Positions 17,649 to 27,327 are shown, counted from the first letter of the stretch. The stretch: DNA of 64,000 nt from JAMHWF01 sp048500255 (GCA_048500255.1 JASNYH010000005.1:62001-126000), one strand, 5' to 3'. Program-made: numbers and translations. Notes: a model not told the origin generated them from the letters alone.

Positions 17649-18472
17649 TGTCCATGGCGACGGCGCTGCTCGAAGTGCAGGACCTCGAGATCCGCTACGG
17701 CGAGCGGCTGGTGCAGCAGGGCGTGTCGTTCGTCGTCGAGCGGGGTACGATCTTCGCCGTGATGGGCGGCAGCGGCTGCGGCAAGAGCAGCCTGCTCAAG
17801 GGCCTGGTCGGCCTGCTCGAGCCGACGGCCGGCCACGTGCTGTACGACGGCGTCGACTACTGGGCCGCCGACGAGGCGACGCGCAACCGCCTGCGCGCCG
17901 GCTTCGGCATGCTGTTCCAGAGCGCGGCGCTGTGGTCGTCGATGAGCCTGATGGAGAATGTCTGCTTGCCGCTCGAACTGCACACCCGACTCGACGCCGC
18001 CCGACGCGAGCACCGCGCGCGCGAAGTGCTCGGCTGGGTGGGACTCGCCGAGTTCGCCGACTTCATGCCGGCCGACCTGAGCGGCGGCATGAAGAAGCGC
18101 GCCGGCCTGGCGCGTGCCATCGCCGCCGAGGCGCCGCTGCTCTATCTCGACGAGCCGTCGGCCGGGCTCGATCCGATCAGCTCGCTGCGCCTGGACGAGC
18201 TGATCGTCTCGCTGCGCGACCGCACGGGCGCGGCCATCGTGCTCGTCAGCCACGAGCTGCCGAGCCTGCTGGCGATCTGCGACGACGGCATCTTCCTCGA
18301 CGGCGACAGCCACCAGCCGGTGGCGCGCGGCGCGCCGCGCCGGCTGTACGAGGAGTGCTCGCATCCGGCGGTGCGCGCCTTCCTGCATCGCGAGGAGCCG
18401 CTGACGCGACCCGCGCCGGAGCGCGCGCGCCTCGAGCGGGCGTCGTCTGCGTCGGACGAGGCGCGGTCATGA
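17648..18472 (+). CDS. MlaF-type ABC transporter ATP-binding protein
   Basis: This 274-residue ATPase powers the MCE lipid transporter. The Walker A motif is GGSGCGKSS near residue 38, the ABC signature is LSGGMKKRAGLARA, Walker B is LLYLDEPSAGLDP and the H-loop is VLVSHELPS. The signature LSGGMKKR is typical of MlaF-like proteins. The C-terminal 30 residues are an Arg/Glu-rich tail not needed for ATPase function. The start overlaps the permease stop, and its own stop overlaps the MCE gene start (ATGA). Confidence 0.95.
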   Translation: MSMATALLEVQDLEIRYGERLVQQGVSFVVERGTIFAVMGGSGCGKSSLLKGLVGLLEPTAGHVLYDGVDYWAADEATRNRLRAGFGMLFQSAALWSSMSLMENVCLPLELHTRLDAARREHRAREVLGWVGLAEFADFMPADLSGGMKKRAGLARAIAAEAPLLYLDEPSAGLDPISSLRLDELIVSLRDRTGAAIVLVSHELPSLLAICDDGIFLDGDSHQPVARGAPRRLYEECSHPAVRAFLHREEPLTRPAPERARLERASSASDEARS

Positions 18473-19458
18473 TCCGACGCAATGCGCTGCTGATCGGCGC
18501 CTTTCTGATCGGCGCGATCGTGCTCGTCGTCGCCGGCATCCTGTGGATGTCGGGCAGTGCGCTGTTCCAGACGCAGTACAAGGCCGTGATGTACTTCCAG
18601 GGCAGCGTCAGCGGGCTCTATCTCGGCGCGCCGGTCACGTTCCGCGGTGTGTCGGTCGGGCAGGTCGACGACATCGGCATCGAGCTCGACAGCCGTTCGC
18701 TGCAGGCGCGCATCCCGGTGTGGGTGCGGTTGCGCCCCGACGCGCTGCGCCTTTCCAACGGCGCCGCGTCGCCGGGGTTCGACCTCGCGACGCTGGTGCA
18801 GCGCGGGCTGCGCGCGCGGCTCGTGGCGCAGAGCTTCGTCACCGGGCAGAAATCGATCGAACTCGACTTCACGCCCGACACGCCCGTCGTGCGCGTCGGC
18901 GATCCGGGCGAGCCCGAGATTCCGGCGCTGGCCGACCGCTTCGGCGCGCTGATCGATCAGGTGGCCGAGCTGCCGCTGCGCGACACCGTCGAGGAGCTGC
19001 GCGGCGCCGTCGGCGAGCTGCGCCGCACGATGGTGGCGGTGCAGAAGACCCTCGACGCCGCGCAGACGTCGCTGTCGACGGCGAGCGGCGAGGTGGCGAA
19101 GGTCGGTGCCGACGCGCGCCGCACGCTGGCCGGCGCCGACGCCGCGGTGCGCGAACTGCAGCGCAGCACGACGGCCACGCTGGAGTCGGTGACGCAGCTG
19201 ACGGAGGCGGCGCGCGGCACCGTCGCCGAGGCGCGGCCCGAGCTGCAGCGCACGCTCGCCGGCGCGCGCGAAGCGGCCGACGCGGCGCGCGTGGCGATGC
19301 ACCGTGTCGCCGAGCTGACGGCACCCGGCGCGCCGCTGCGCAGCGACCTCGACGCCGCCGTGCGCGACCTTTCGCAGGCGGCGCGCGGCCTGCGCGACTG
19401 GAGCGAGCTGCTCGAGGAGCGGCCCAACGCCATCATCTTCGGGAATTCGCGACCATGA
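18469..19458 (+). CDS. MCE (MlaD-family) lipid-binding protein
   Basis: This 329-residue protein has one N-terminal membrane span (LLIGAFLIGAIVLVVAGILW). A single MCE domain follows (YFQGSVSGLYLGAPVTFRGV through VTGQKSIELDF). From about residue 170 to the end is a long Ala/Arg/Glu-rich helical region with heptad-like repeats. Single-MCE proteins form hexameric rings, and the helical tail may build a needle or contact the lipoprotein partner, as in LetB/PqiB-like or Mce systems. It is longer than E. coli MlaD (about 183 residues) because of this tail. Confidence 0.92.
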   Translation: MIRRNALLIGAFLIGAIVLVVAGILWMSGSALFQTQYKAVMYFQGSVSGLYLGAPVTFRGVSVGQVDDIGIELDSRSLQARIPVWVRLRPDALRLSNGAASPGFDLATLVQRGLRARLVAQSFVTGQKSIELDFTPDTPVVRVGDPGEPEIPALADRFGALIDQVAELPLRDTVEELRGAVGELRRTMVAVQKTLDAAQTSLSTASGEVAKVGADARRTLAGADAAVRELQRSTTATLESVTQLTEAARGTVAEARPELQRTLAGAREAADAARVAMHRVAELTAPGAPLRSDLDAAVRDLSQAARGLRDWSELLEERPNAIIFGNSRP

Positions 19459-20081
19459 GCCGACTGCGACGCCGTGCCTGCCTCGCCGCCTGCGCCGCCG
19501 CCGCGACGCTCGTCGCCGGGTGCGCCGGCACGCCGGCGCCGCGCGTGCTGCTCGCGCTGCCGTCGGCGGCACCACCGACCGCGTCGAACCCGGCCGACGC
19601 CGCCGCCGCGTCGCGCGTGCTCGCGCTGCGCCGCGTCGAGCTGCCCGAATACCTCGTCGCGCGGCGCGTGCGCTATCGCGCCGACGCCGCCACGCTCGGC
19701 GAGTGGCCCGACGCGTTCTGGGCCGAGCGCATCGAGATCGCCGTGATGCGCGAACTCGCCGCCGCATTGCGCGCGCGGCTGCCCGGCTGGACGGTGTGCG
19801 AGGCCGGCTGCGGCGATGCTGCACCCGAGCTGGCGCTGCAGATCGAGCTGGCGCCGTTCGACTACCTGCGCAGCGCGCGCCGCGTCGACGCGCGTGCGCT
19901 CGTCGCGCTGTCGACGACGGGCACGGCGGCGCGTCGCGTCGAGGCGCGCGCCTATCGCTATGCCATCGAGGCGGACGCCGACACGCCGCAGGGCCATGCG
20001 CAAGCGCTGTCGCGCGTGCTCGATGCGCTGGCTACCGACATCGCGCCGCTGCTCGCGGCGCCGCCGCGGCCATCTCAATAG
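19455..20081 (+). CDS. PqiC-type ABC transport auxiliary lipoprotein
   Basis: This 208-residue outer-membrane lipoprotein has a signal peptide and lipobox VAGC. The body shows the PqiC/DUF330 pattern: RRVELPEYLVARRVRYR, the aspartate-tryptophan motif LGEWPDAFWAERIEIAVMREL, and a C-terminal ALSRVLDALATDIAPLL helix. It overlaps the MCE gene by 4 bases (ATGA). PqiC-like lipoproteins dock the MCE assembly to the outer membrane. Its presence instead of MlaB and MlaC marks this as a PqiC-type four-gene MCE system. It ends 7 bp inside the convergent protease gene. Confidence 0.88.
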   Translation: MSRLRRRACLAACAAAATLVAGCAGTPAPRVLLALPSAAPPTASNPADAAAASRVLALRRVELPEYLVARRVRYRADAATLGEWPDAFWAERIEIAVMRELAAALRARLPGWTVCEAGCGDAAPELALQIELAPFDYLRSARRVDARALVALSTTGTAARRVEARAYRYAIEADADTPQGHAQALSRVLDALATDIAPLLAAPPRPSQ

Positions 20082-20731
20082 CGTTTGTCGAGCGTCAGCC
20101 GGTCGTTCTCGCGCCGCATCTGAAAGCGCGTCAGGTAGCTGTTGCCCAGCAGCACGTGCGGCATCGCCGACGGCAGCACGAGGGCGTCGACGTTGTAGAT
20201 GTCGACGTCGCCGATGCGCACGTTGGGCAGCATGACCTGCGTCGCTGGCACCGGCCCGTTGGCCGTCTGCACCATGCCGCGCCGGCCCTTGCGGTGATCG
20301 AGACCGAGGCGCTCGGCGTCGGCCTGGCTCATCGAGACCATCGACGCGCCGGTGTCGATCATGAAGCGCACGCTGCGGCCGTTGATGCGCCCGTCGGCGA
20401 AGAAGTGTCCGCCGAGGTCGGCCGTCAGCACGATCTGCGAGCCGGCGCCGGCGCGCGGCGCGTCGCCCAGGCTGACCTGCTCGGCGCCGATGCGCAGCAG
20501 CAGGCGTCGGCCGTCGACCAGCACGTCGGCGTCGCCGCCCGGCAGGCCGAGCAGCTTGACGCCTTGGTGGCTGGCGCCGAGCACCAGCGTGCGTGGCTGG
20601 CCGTCGATGACGAGCAGCGCCTTGTCGCCCATCGCGCCGTTGAACGTGATGCGGCGTGCCGCCGGCTGCGCCGGCGCGGACGCCGCGCAGGCGAGCAGGG
20701 CGGCGGCGACGAGGGCGGCGCGGCGGCGCAT
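20075..20731 (-). CDS. Periplasmic retropepsin-like aspartic protease
   Basis: This 218-residue protein has an N-terminal signal peptide (MRRRAALVAAALLACAASAPAQ). A C-terminal clan AA aspartic protease domain carries the catalytic RFMIDTGASMVSMSQADAERLGL and a second conserved region VLLGNSYLTRFQMRRENDRLTL. The family (TIGR02281-like) forms a homodimer in which each subunit supplies one Asp. An N-terminal domain of about 100 residues before the protease is less conserved. It overlaps the yajQ stop by one base and may be co-expressed. Its substrates are unknown. Confidence 0.85.
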   Translation of the reverse strand: MRRRAALVAAALLACAASAPAQPAARRITFNGAMGDKALLVIDGQPRTLVLGASHQGVKLLGLPGGDADVLVDGRRLLLRIGAEQVSLGDAPRAGAGSQIVLTADLGGHFFADGRINGRSVRFMIDTGASMVSMSQADAERLGLDHRKGRRGMVQTANGPVPATQVMLPNVRIGDVDIYNVDALVLPSAMPHVLLGNSYLTRFQMRRENDRLTLDKRY

Positions 20732-21234
20732 CAGTCGCGGAAGTTGGTGAACGCCAGCGGCAGTTCGGTGATCTCGCGTCGCAGCAGCGCGATCGCGGCC
20801 TGCAGCTCGTCGCGCTTGGCGCCGCTGACGCGCACCACGTCGCCCTGGATCTGACCCTGCACCTTGAGCTTGCTCTGCTTGAGCAGCGACTGGATCTTCT
20901 TGCCCGTCTCGGCGTCGATGCCGTTCTTGACCGGCACGAGCTGGCGCAGCTTGTCGCCGCCCGCCTTCTCGGCCTTGGCGCCGAAGTCGAGGAAGCGCAC
21001 GTCGACGTTGCGCTTGGTCATCTTGGCCAGCACGATGTCGCGCACCTGGCCGAGCTGGAAATCGCTGTCGGCGTGCAGCGTCAGCTCGCGCTTGCCGGCG
21101 CCCTTGTCGGCGAGCTCGACCTGCGCGCCGCTGCCCTTGAAGTCGAAGCGCGTGCCGATTTCCTTGTTGCACTGGTCGACGGCGTTGCGCACCTCGACGA
21201 GGTTGGGCTCGAGCACGGTATCGAAGCTGGGCAT
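20731..21234 (-). CDS. yajQ: YajQ family nucleotide-binding protein
   Basis: This 167-residue protein matches the YajQ/DUF520 family, which has two ferredoxin-like domains and binds nucleotides; a Xanthomonas member is a cyclic-di-GMP effector. Diagnostic stretches are MPSFDTVLEPNLVEVRNAVD, RFDFKGSGAQVEL, QSLLKQSKLKVQGQIQGDVVRVSGAKRD and the ending LPLAFTNFRD. It is divergent from murB, with about 40 bp between starts, and the protease gene follows with a one-base overlap. Confidence 0.93.
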   Translation of the reverse strand: MPSFDTVLEPNLVEVRNAVDQCNKEIGTRFDFKGSGAQVELADKGAGKRELTLHADSDFQLGQVRDIVLAKMTKRNVDVRFLDFGAKAEKAGGDKLRQLVPVKNGIDAETGKKIQSLLKQSKLKVQGQIQGDVVRVSGAKRDELQAAIALLRREITELPLAFTNFRD

Positions 21235-21274
21235 GAGACGCGCGAGGGCTGTCGGGATCGGCCAGAATTGTGGC

Positions 21275-22291
21275 ATGCAAGTCGAGACGGGCGTGAGCCT
21301 GAAGACGCTGAATACGTTCGGATTGCCCGCGGTCGCGCGCCGGCTCGTGCGCGTCGACAGCGACGCCGCCGTGCGCCAGGTCGTCGACGACGCGCAGCTC
21401 GGCCGCGCCGACAAGTTCATCCTCGGCGGCGGCAGCAACGTCGTGCTGACGCGCGACGTCGCGCCGCTCGTCGTCAAGGTCGAGGTGATGGGGCGCCGCC
21501 TCGTCGAGGAGCGCGACGACGCCTGGATCGTCGAGGCTGGCGCCGGCGAGAACTGGCACGAGGTCGTCGCCTGGACGATCGGGCAGGGCTGGCCCGGCCT
21601 CGAGAACCTGGCGCTGATCCCGGGCACCGTCGGCGCGGCGCCGGTGCAGAACATCGGCGCCTACGGCGTCGAGCTGGCCGAACGATTCGAGTCGCTCGAC
21701 GCCGTCGACCTCGTCACCGGGCGCAGCGTGACGTTCTCGCCCGCGATGTGCCGCTTCGGCTACCGCGACAGCGTGTTCAAGCACGCGCTAGCCGGCAAGA
21801 GCGTGATCACGCGCGTGCGGCTGCGCCTGCCGCGGCCGTGGCAGCCGGTGCTCGGCTACCTCGACCTCGAGCGCAAGGTCGCCGAGACGGGCCTGCGCGA
21901 GCCCGACGCGTGCCGCATCTTCGACTGGGTGTGCGCGATCCGGCGCACCAAGCTGCCCGATCCGCGGGAGATCGGCAACGTCGGCTCGTTCTTCAAGAAC
22001 CCGATCGTCAGTGCCGAGCAGTGCCGCGACATCATCGGCCGCGACCCCGGCATCGTGCACTATCCGCTGCCCGACGGCTCGGTCAAGCTGGCCGCCGGCT
22101 GGCTGATCGACGCCTGCGGCTGGAAGGGCAAGACGATCGGCCGCGCCGGTGTCTACGAGAAGCAGGCGCTGGTGCTGGTCAACCGCGGCGGCGCCAGCGG
22201 CGCCGAGGTGGTGACGCTGGCGCGCGCGATCCAGGAGAGCGTCTATGGCCGCTTCGGCATCCGGCTCGAGCCCGAACCCGTCGTCGTCTGA
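21275..22291 (+). CDS. murB: UDP-N-acetylenolpyruvoylglucosamine reductase
   Basis: This 338-residue FAD enzyme reduces UDP-GlcNAc-enolpyruvate to UDP-MurNAc in peptidoglycan synthesis. Landmarks are NTFGLPAVARRLVRV at the start, the FAD-binding FILGGGSNVVLT, GLENLALIPGTVGAAPVQNIGAYGVE, CRFGYRDSVFK and the catalytic-serine region GSFFKNPIVS. It is of type I length. The ATG at 21275 starts the family N-terminus; a longer upstream frame is an antisense artefact. Its 3' end overlaps the next gene by 47 bases. Confidence 0.97.
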   Translation: MQVETGVSLKTLNTFGLPAVARRLVRVDSDAAVRQVVDDAQLGRADKFILGGGSNVVLTRDVAPLVVKVEVMGRRLVEERDDAWIVEAGAGENWHEVVAWTIGQGWPGLENLALIPGTVGAAPVQNIGAYGVELAERFESLDAVDLVTGRSVTFSPAMCRFGYRDSVFKHALAGKSVITRVRLRLPRPWQPVLGYLDLERKVAETGLREPDACRIFDWVCAIRRTKLPDPREIGNVGSFFKNPIVSAEQCRDIIGRDPGIVHYPLPDGSVKLAAGWLIDACGWKGKTIGRAGVYEKQALVLVNRGGASGAEVVTLARAIQESVYGRFGIRLEPEPVVV

Positions 22292-22940
22292 CGGCGACGG
22301 TGGCGCTGCGGCGCCGCGCGACGAGCGCGCACAGCTCGCGCACGACATGCGCAACGCGCTGTCGCCGATGCGCTCGGCGCTCGAGCTGCTGTGCCTGCCG
22401 CAGGTCGGCGACGCCGTCAAGGACGAGGCGCGCGCCGTGATCGGCCGCCAGATCGACCGCCTGTCGGCACTGATCGATCGCGTCGCGCCGCGCACGGCGC
22501 CGCCGCAGCGGCGACCCGAGGCCGCAGCGCCCGTCGGCGCGGCGCCCGGGCCGGCCGCGCACGCCGCGCGCTGCCGCGTGCTGCTCGTCGACGACAACCG
22601 CCTCTTCCTCGAGTCCGGCGCCGCCATGCTGGAGGCCCACGGCTGGGAGGTGCGCACGGCCGGCGATGGCGCCCAGGCGCTGCCGCTGGTGCGCGAATGG
22701 CGCCCGCGCATCGTGCTGCTCGACCTCGGCATGGGCGGCATGGGCGGGCTCGAGACGGCGCGCCGGCTGCGCGCCGAGCACGGGCCCGACGCGTTGGCGC
22801 TGGTGATGACGAGCGGCGTCGAGCTGACCGAGATCTGGCTCGGCCATGCGCGCGCCGCCGGCTTCGACGACTGCCTCGAGAAGACGGCGCCGCCCGACGC
22901 CTGGCTGGCGATGCTCGGCCGCTACGCTCAGCCGAAGTGA
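22245..22940 (+). CDS. HisKA-like domain fused to receiver domain (orphan response regulator)
   Basis: This 231-residue protein joins a histidine-kinase-like dimerisation helix pair to a CheY-type receiver. The first half has the H-box LAHDMRNALSPMRSALELL around residues 31-50 and a second helix (VIGRQIDRLSALIDRV), with no ATP-binding domain after it. A Pro/Ala linker leads to the receiver from about residue 110. There VLLVDDNR holds the acidic pair, LLDLGMGG the phosphoacceptor Asp, MTSG the Ser/Thr and LEKTA the Lys. It could be a phosphotransfer protein or a kinase remnant. The ATG lies inside the murB 3' end, so the two are co-transcribed. Confidence 0.75.
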   Translation: MAASASGSSPNPSSSDGDGGAAAPRDERAQLAHDMRNALSPMRSALELLCLPQVGDAVKDEARAVIGRQIDRLSALIDRVAPRTAPPQRRPEAAAPVGAAPGPAAHAARCRVLLVDDNRLFLESGAAMLEAHGWEVRTAGDGAQALPLVREWRPRIVLLDLGMGGMGGLETARRLRAEHGPDALALVMTSGVELTEIWLGHARAAGFDDCLEKTAPPDAWLAMLGRYAQPK

Positions 22941-23250
22941 CAGACGTAGTGCAGCGCCTCGTCGACCTCGATGTCGAACGACGCGTTGCCCGGCACGGCG
23001 AACGACTGGCCGCCGGCGTAGGCCTGCCAGTCGGCGCCGGGCAGGCGCACGCGGCAGCGGCCGGCGACGAGTTCCATCACCTCGGGCGCTCCGGTGCTGA
23101 AGGTCAGCGACGACGGCAGGATCACGCCGACGCTCTTGCGCGTGCCGTCGGGCAGCGTGACGGTGTGCGACACGCACTTGCCGTCGAAGTAGACGTTGGC
23201 CTTCGTCGCGACGGACACGCCGTCAATGCGCTCGGTGGAGGCGGCAGCCA

Positions 23251-23251
<1 letters not shown>
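22928..23251 (-). CDS. ppnP: Pyrimidine/purine nucleoside phosphorylase
   Basis: This 107-residue single-domain cupin belongs to the former DUF1255 (YaiE) family, which phosphorolyses several nucleosides. Visible features are ANVYFDGKCVSHTVTLPDGTRKSVGVILP, the APEVMELVAGRCRVRLPG segment and the C-terminal FDIEVDEALHYVCHFG, all typical of the family. It follows argG directly (start and stop overlap by one base), so it is probably co-transcribed. It is convergent with the HisKA-REC gene and overlaps it by 13 bp. Confidence 0.93.
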
Positions 23252-24534
<1,283 letters not shown>

Positions 24535-24575
24535 GGTGGTCGGGTGCGACGGGAAAGCCGCAATTCTAGGTGGCC

Positions 24576-25487
24576 TCAACGCCAGTTCTCGCGCACCAGC
24601 TCGCGCAGCAGCTCGACCGTCTGCTCGATCAGCGGGCCGCGGTGACGCTGCGCCGACGTGGCGACGCCAAGCGTCGCCTTCAGCGGCGGCCGGCCGATCG
24701 GGCGCACGCGCAGCTCGGCCTCGGCGCCGCTGGCGCGGATGGCGTTGAGGGTCAGCACGGCGTGCACGTCCTCGCGCTGCACCAGGTCGAAGATGGCGGG
24801 CACGCTCTCGATCTCGAGCGCCACGTCGGCGCGCCGCCCCTCGTTGGCGAGCGCCGCTTCGACGAGCATGCGGATCGAGTGCGGGCGGCTGGGCATCACG
24901 AGCTCGTGCGCCGCCAGCTCGGCGAGCGTCAGCGGCGCATTCGCCGCGCCCTTGCGGGCGCGCTGCGCGCGCGCGCGGCCCGACACCAGGTACAGCGGCT
25001 CGTCGAGCAGGCGCTGCACGTCGATCGCCGGCGACGGCGCGACGTTGTAGACCAGCGCGCAATCGACGCGGCCGATCGCCAGCCATTCGAGCTCGAACGT
25101 CGTCAACCCTTCGACGACGCCGAGCGACGCCGCCGGAAAGCGCGCGCGGAACGCCGACACCAGCGGCCCGGTCAGCGGCCGGCTCAGGCTCGGCGGCAGC
25201 CCGACCGTCACGCGACCGGTGGCGACGCCGCGGCTGGCCTCGACGTCGAGCCGCGCGCGCTCGACCTGCTGCAGAATGCCGCGGCCGTGCGCGAGCAGCC
25301 GCTTGCCGGCCTCCGTCGGCGTGACGCCGCGGCCGGTGCGCTCGAACAGCGACTGGCGCAGCTCGACTTCGAGCGAGCGCACCTGCCGGCTGAGCGCCGG
25401 CTGCGCGACGTCGAGCAGCGTCGACGCGCGCGTGAAGCTGCCGAGCTCGGCGACGTGGACGAAGTATTCGAGCTGCTTGAGGTCCAT
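24576..25487 (-). CDS. LysR-type regulator of the protocatechuate operon
   Basis: This 303-residue LysR family regulator has the winged helix-turn-helix at residues 1-60 (MDLKQLEYFVHVAELGSFTRASTLLDVAQPALSRQVRSLE) and a periplasmic-binding-protein-like effector domain behind it. It is transcribed divergently from the protocatechuate 4,5-cleavage operon with 84 bp between starts. That is the classic layout for a LysR activator of the neighbouring pathway, and it autoregulates in most such cases. A dyad in the gap is a candidate operator (see 25512-25531). The likely coinducer is a pathway intermediate, but this is inferred. Confidence 0.88.
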   Translation of the reverse strand: MDLKQLEYFVHVAELGSFTRASTLLDVAQPALSRQVRSLEVELRQSLFERTGRGVTPTEAGKRLLAHGRGILQQVERARLDVEASRGVATGRVTVGLPPSLSRPLTGPLVSAFRARFPAASLGVVEGLTTFELEWLAIGRVDCALVYNVAPSPAIDVQRLLDEPLYLVSGRARAQRARKGAANAPLTLAELAAHELVMPSRPHSIRMLVEAALANEGRRADVALEIESVPAIFDLVQREDVHAVLTLNAIRASGAEAELRVRPIGRPPLKATLGVATSAQRHRGPLIEQTVELLRELVRENWR

Positions 25488-25511
25488 GCCGTCATGATAT
25501 GCCGGACTGCT

Positions 25512-25531
25512 ATAGCTGCTAGATGAGCTAT
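25512..25531. promoter_or_regulatory. Candidate LysR operator between the regulator and the pmd operon
   Basis: ATAGCT and AGCTAT form a 6-bp inverted repeat with an 8-bp spacer in the 84-bp divergent region. LysR proteins usually bind dyads of this size (T-N11-A cores). The site is 25 bp from the LysR start and 41 bp from the first operon ATG, so it could act on both. Confidence 0.5.
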
Positions 25532-25571
25532 CTCGTTGATGCATGGCGTGGCTTGGATCAAGAATCGCGCC

Positions 25572-26261
25572 ATGACGACCCCCATCACCGGCATTTCGTC
25601 GATGGCGACGCGCCTCGTGCTGGCCGAACTGGCCGAGGCGTATCGCGCGCGCGGCGGCTCCGCCGTGGCGATCGAGTCGGTCGGCGGGGTCGATGCGGCG
25701 AAGCGGGTGCAGGCCGGCGAATCCTTCGATGTCGTCATCCTGGCGTCGGACGCGATCGAAAAGCTGATCGTCTCGGGCCACGCGGTCGCCGGCAGCCGGC
25801 GCGACGTGGTGCGCTCCGAGGTCGCGATCGGCGTGCGCGCCGGCGCGCCGCGGCCCGACATTGCGAGCGAAGACGCTCTGCGCCGCGCCGTGCTGGCGGC
25901 GCGCACGCTCGGCTATTCCACCGGCCCGAGCGGCACGGCGCTGCTGAAGCTCTTCGAACGTTGGGGCGTCGCCGACGCGCTGCGCGAGCGCATCGTGCAG
26001 GCGCCGGCCGGCGTGCCGGTGGCGCAGCTCGTCGCCGACGGCCGCGTCGAGCTGGGCTTCCAGCAGCGCAGCGAGATGGCGGGCGCGAGCGGCGTCGACG
26101 TGATCGGCGCGATGCCGCCCGGCTGCGAGATCGTCACCGTCTTCTCGGGGGCGCTGTGCGCCGCCTCGGCGCGGCCCGACGCGGCGCGCGCGCTGCTTGA
26201 CTGGCTGCAGAGTCCCGAGACCGCCGACGTCAAGCGTCGCCACGGCATGGCGCCGGCCTGA
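25572..26261 (+). CDS. ModA-like substrate-binding-fold protein without signal peptide
   Basis: This 229-residue protein has the fold pattern of molybdate-type periplasmic binding proteins: residues 1-75 give GISSMATRLVLAELAEAYRARGG and SFDVVILASDAIEKL, followed by STGPSGTALLKLFERWG and a C-terminal ALLDWLQSPETADVKRRHG. There is no signal peptide or lipobox at the ATG used, nor in the 12 in-frame residues upstream, and no ModB/ModC partner is nearby. It is therefore probably cytoplasmic. As first gene of the protocatechuate operon it may bind or transform a pathway acid. Its role is not known. Confidence 0.75.
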   Translation: MTTPITGISSMATRLVLAELAEAYRARGGSAVAIESVGGVDAAKRVQAGESFDVVILASDAIEKLIVSGHAVAGSRRDVVRSEVAIGVRAGAPRPDIASEDALRRAVLAARTLGYSTGPSGTALLKLFERWGVADALRERIVQAPAGVPVAQLVADGRVELGFQQRSEMAGASGVDVIGAMPPGCEIVTVFSGALCAASARPDAARALLDWLQSPETADVKRRHGMAPA

Positions 26262-26298
26262 ATCCCGATCCCGCTTTGCGTTGCGCAGGAGCTTTTCG

Positions 26299-27327
26299 AT
26301 GATCATCGACATCCACGGCCACTACACGACGGCGCCGAAGGCGCTCGAGGAGTGGCGCAACCGCCAGATCGCCGGCATCAGGGATCCAGCCCGGATGCCC
26401 AAGGTGTCGGAGTTGAAGATCGGCGACGACGAGATCCGCGAGTCGATCGTCGCCAACCAGCTCAAGAAGATGCAGGAGCGCGGCAGCGACCTGACCATCT
26501 TCTCGCCGCGAGCCAGCTTCATGGCGCACCACATCGGCGACTTCCAGGTCAGCTCGACCTGGGCCGCGATCTGCAACGAGCTGTGCTACCGCGTGAGCCA
26601 GCTCTTCCCCGACCAGTTCATCCCGGCCGCGATGCTGCCGCAGTCGCCCGGCGTCGACCCGAAGACCTGCATCCCCGAGCTGGAGAAGTGCGTCAACCAG
26701 TACGGCAACGTCGCGATCAACCTGAACCCCGACCCGTCGGGCGGCCACTGGACGAGCCCGCCGCTGACCGACCGCCACTGGTACCCGATCTACGAGAAGA
26801 TGGTCGAGTACGACATCCCGGCGATGATCCACGTCAGCACGTCGTGCAACGCCTGCTTCCACACGACGGGCGCGCACTACATCAACGCCGACACGACGGC
26901 CGTGATGCAGCTGATCCAGGGCGACCTGTTCAAGGACTTCCCGACGCTGCGCTTCGTGATCCCGCACGGCGGCGGCGCGGCGCCGTATCACTGGGGCCGC
27001 TACCGTGGCCTGGCACAGGAGCTCAAGAAGCCGCTGCTCGCCGAGCACCTGCTCAAGAACATCTGGTTCGACACCTGTGTCTACCACCAGCCGGGCATCG
27101 ACCTGCTGACGAAGGTGATCCCGGTCGACAACGTGCTGTTCGCCAGCGAAATGATCGGTGCCGTGCGCGGCATCGACCCCGAGACGGGCCACTACTACGA
27201 CGACACCAGGCGCTACATCGAGGCGTCGACGATCCTCAGCGCCGATGACAAGAAGAAGATCTACGAAGGCAATGCGCGGCGCGTCTATCCGCGGCTCGAT
27301 GCGGCGCTGAAGCGGCGCGGCAAGTGA
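26299..27327 (+). CDS. ligJ: 4-oxalomesaconate hydratase (LigJ/PmdE type)
   Basis: This 342-residue amidohydrolase-superfamily enzyme hydrates 4-oxalomesaconate to 4-carboxy-4-hydroxy-2-oxoadipate in the protocatechuate 4,5-cleavage pathway. The metal-binding HxH is at residues 6-8 (DIHGHYTT). Further ligands and active-site segments are MIHVSTSCNACFHTTGAHY, FVIPHGGGAAPYHWGRYRG and LFASEMIGAVRGIDPETG. The family is zinc-dependent. A GGAG element precedes the ATG. It is the second gene of the operon, 37 bp after the ModA-like gene. Confidence 0.9.
   Translation: MIIDIHGHYTTAPKALEEWRNRQIAGIRDPARMPKVSELKIGDDEIRESIVANQLKKMQERGSDLTIFSPRASFMAHHIGDFQVSSTWAAICNELCYRVSQLFPDQFIPAAMLPQSPGVDPKTCIPELEKCVNQYGNVAINLNPDPSGGHWTSPPLTDRHWYPIYEKMVEYDIPAMIHVSTSCNACFHTTGAHYINADTTAVMQLIQGDLFKDFPTLRFVIPHGGGAAPYHWGRYRGLAQELKKPLLAEHLLKNIWFDTCVYHQPGIDLLTKVIPVDNVLFASEMIGAVRGIDPETGHYYDDTRRYIEASTILSADDKKKIYEGNARRVYPRLDAALKRRGK

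Noticed and set aside
25572..26261. Molybdate transporter binding protein (ModA)
   Set aside because: There is no signal peptide and no ModB or ModC gene nearby, and the operon is catabolic. The fold is ModA-like but the function is probably different.
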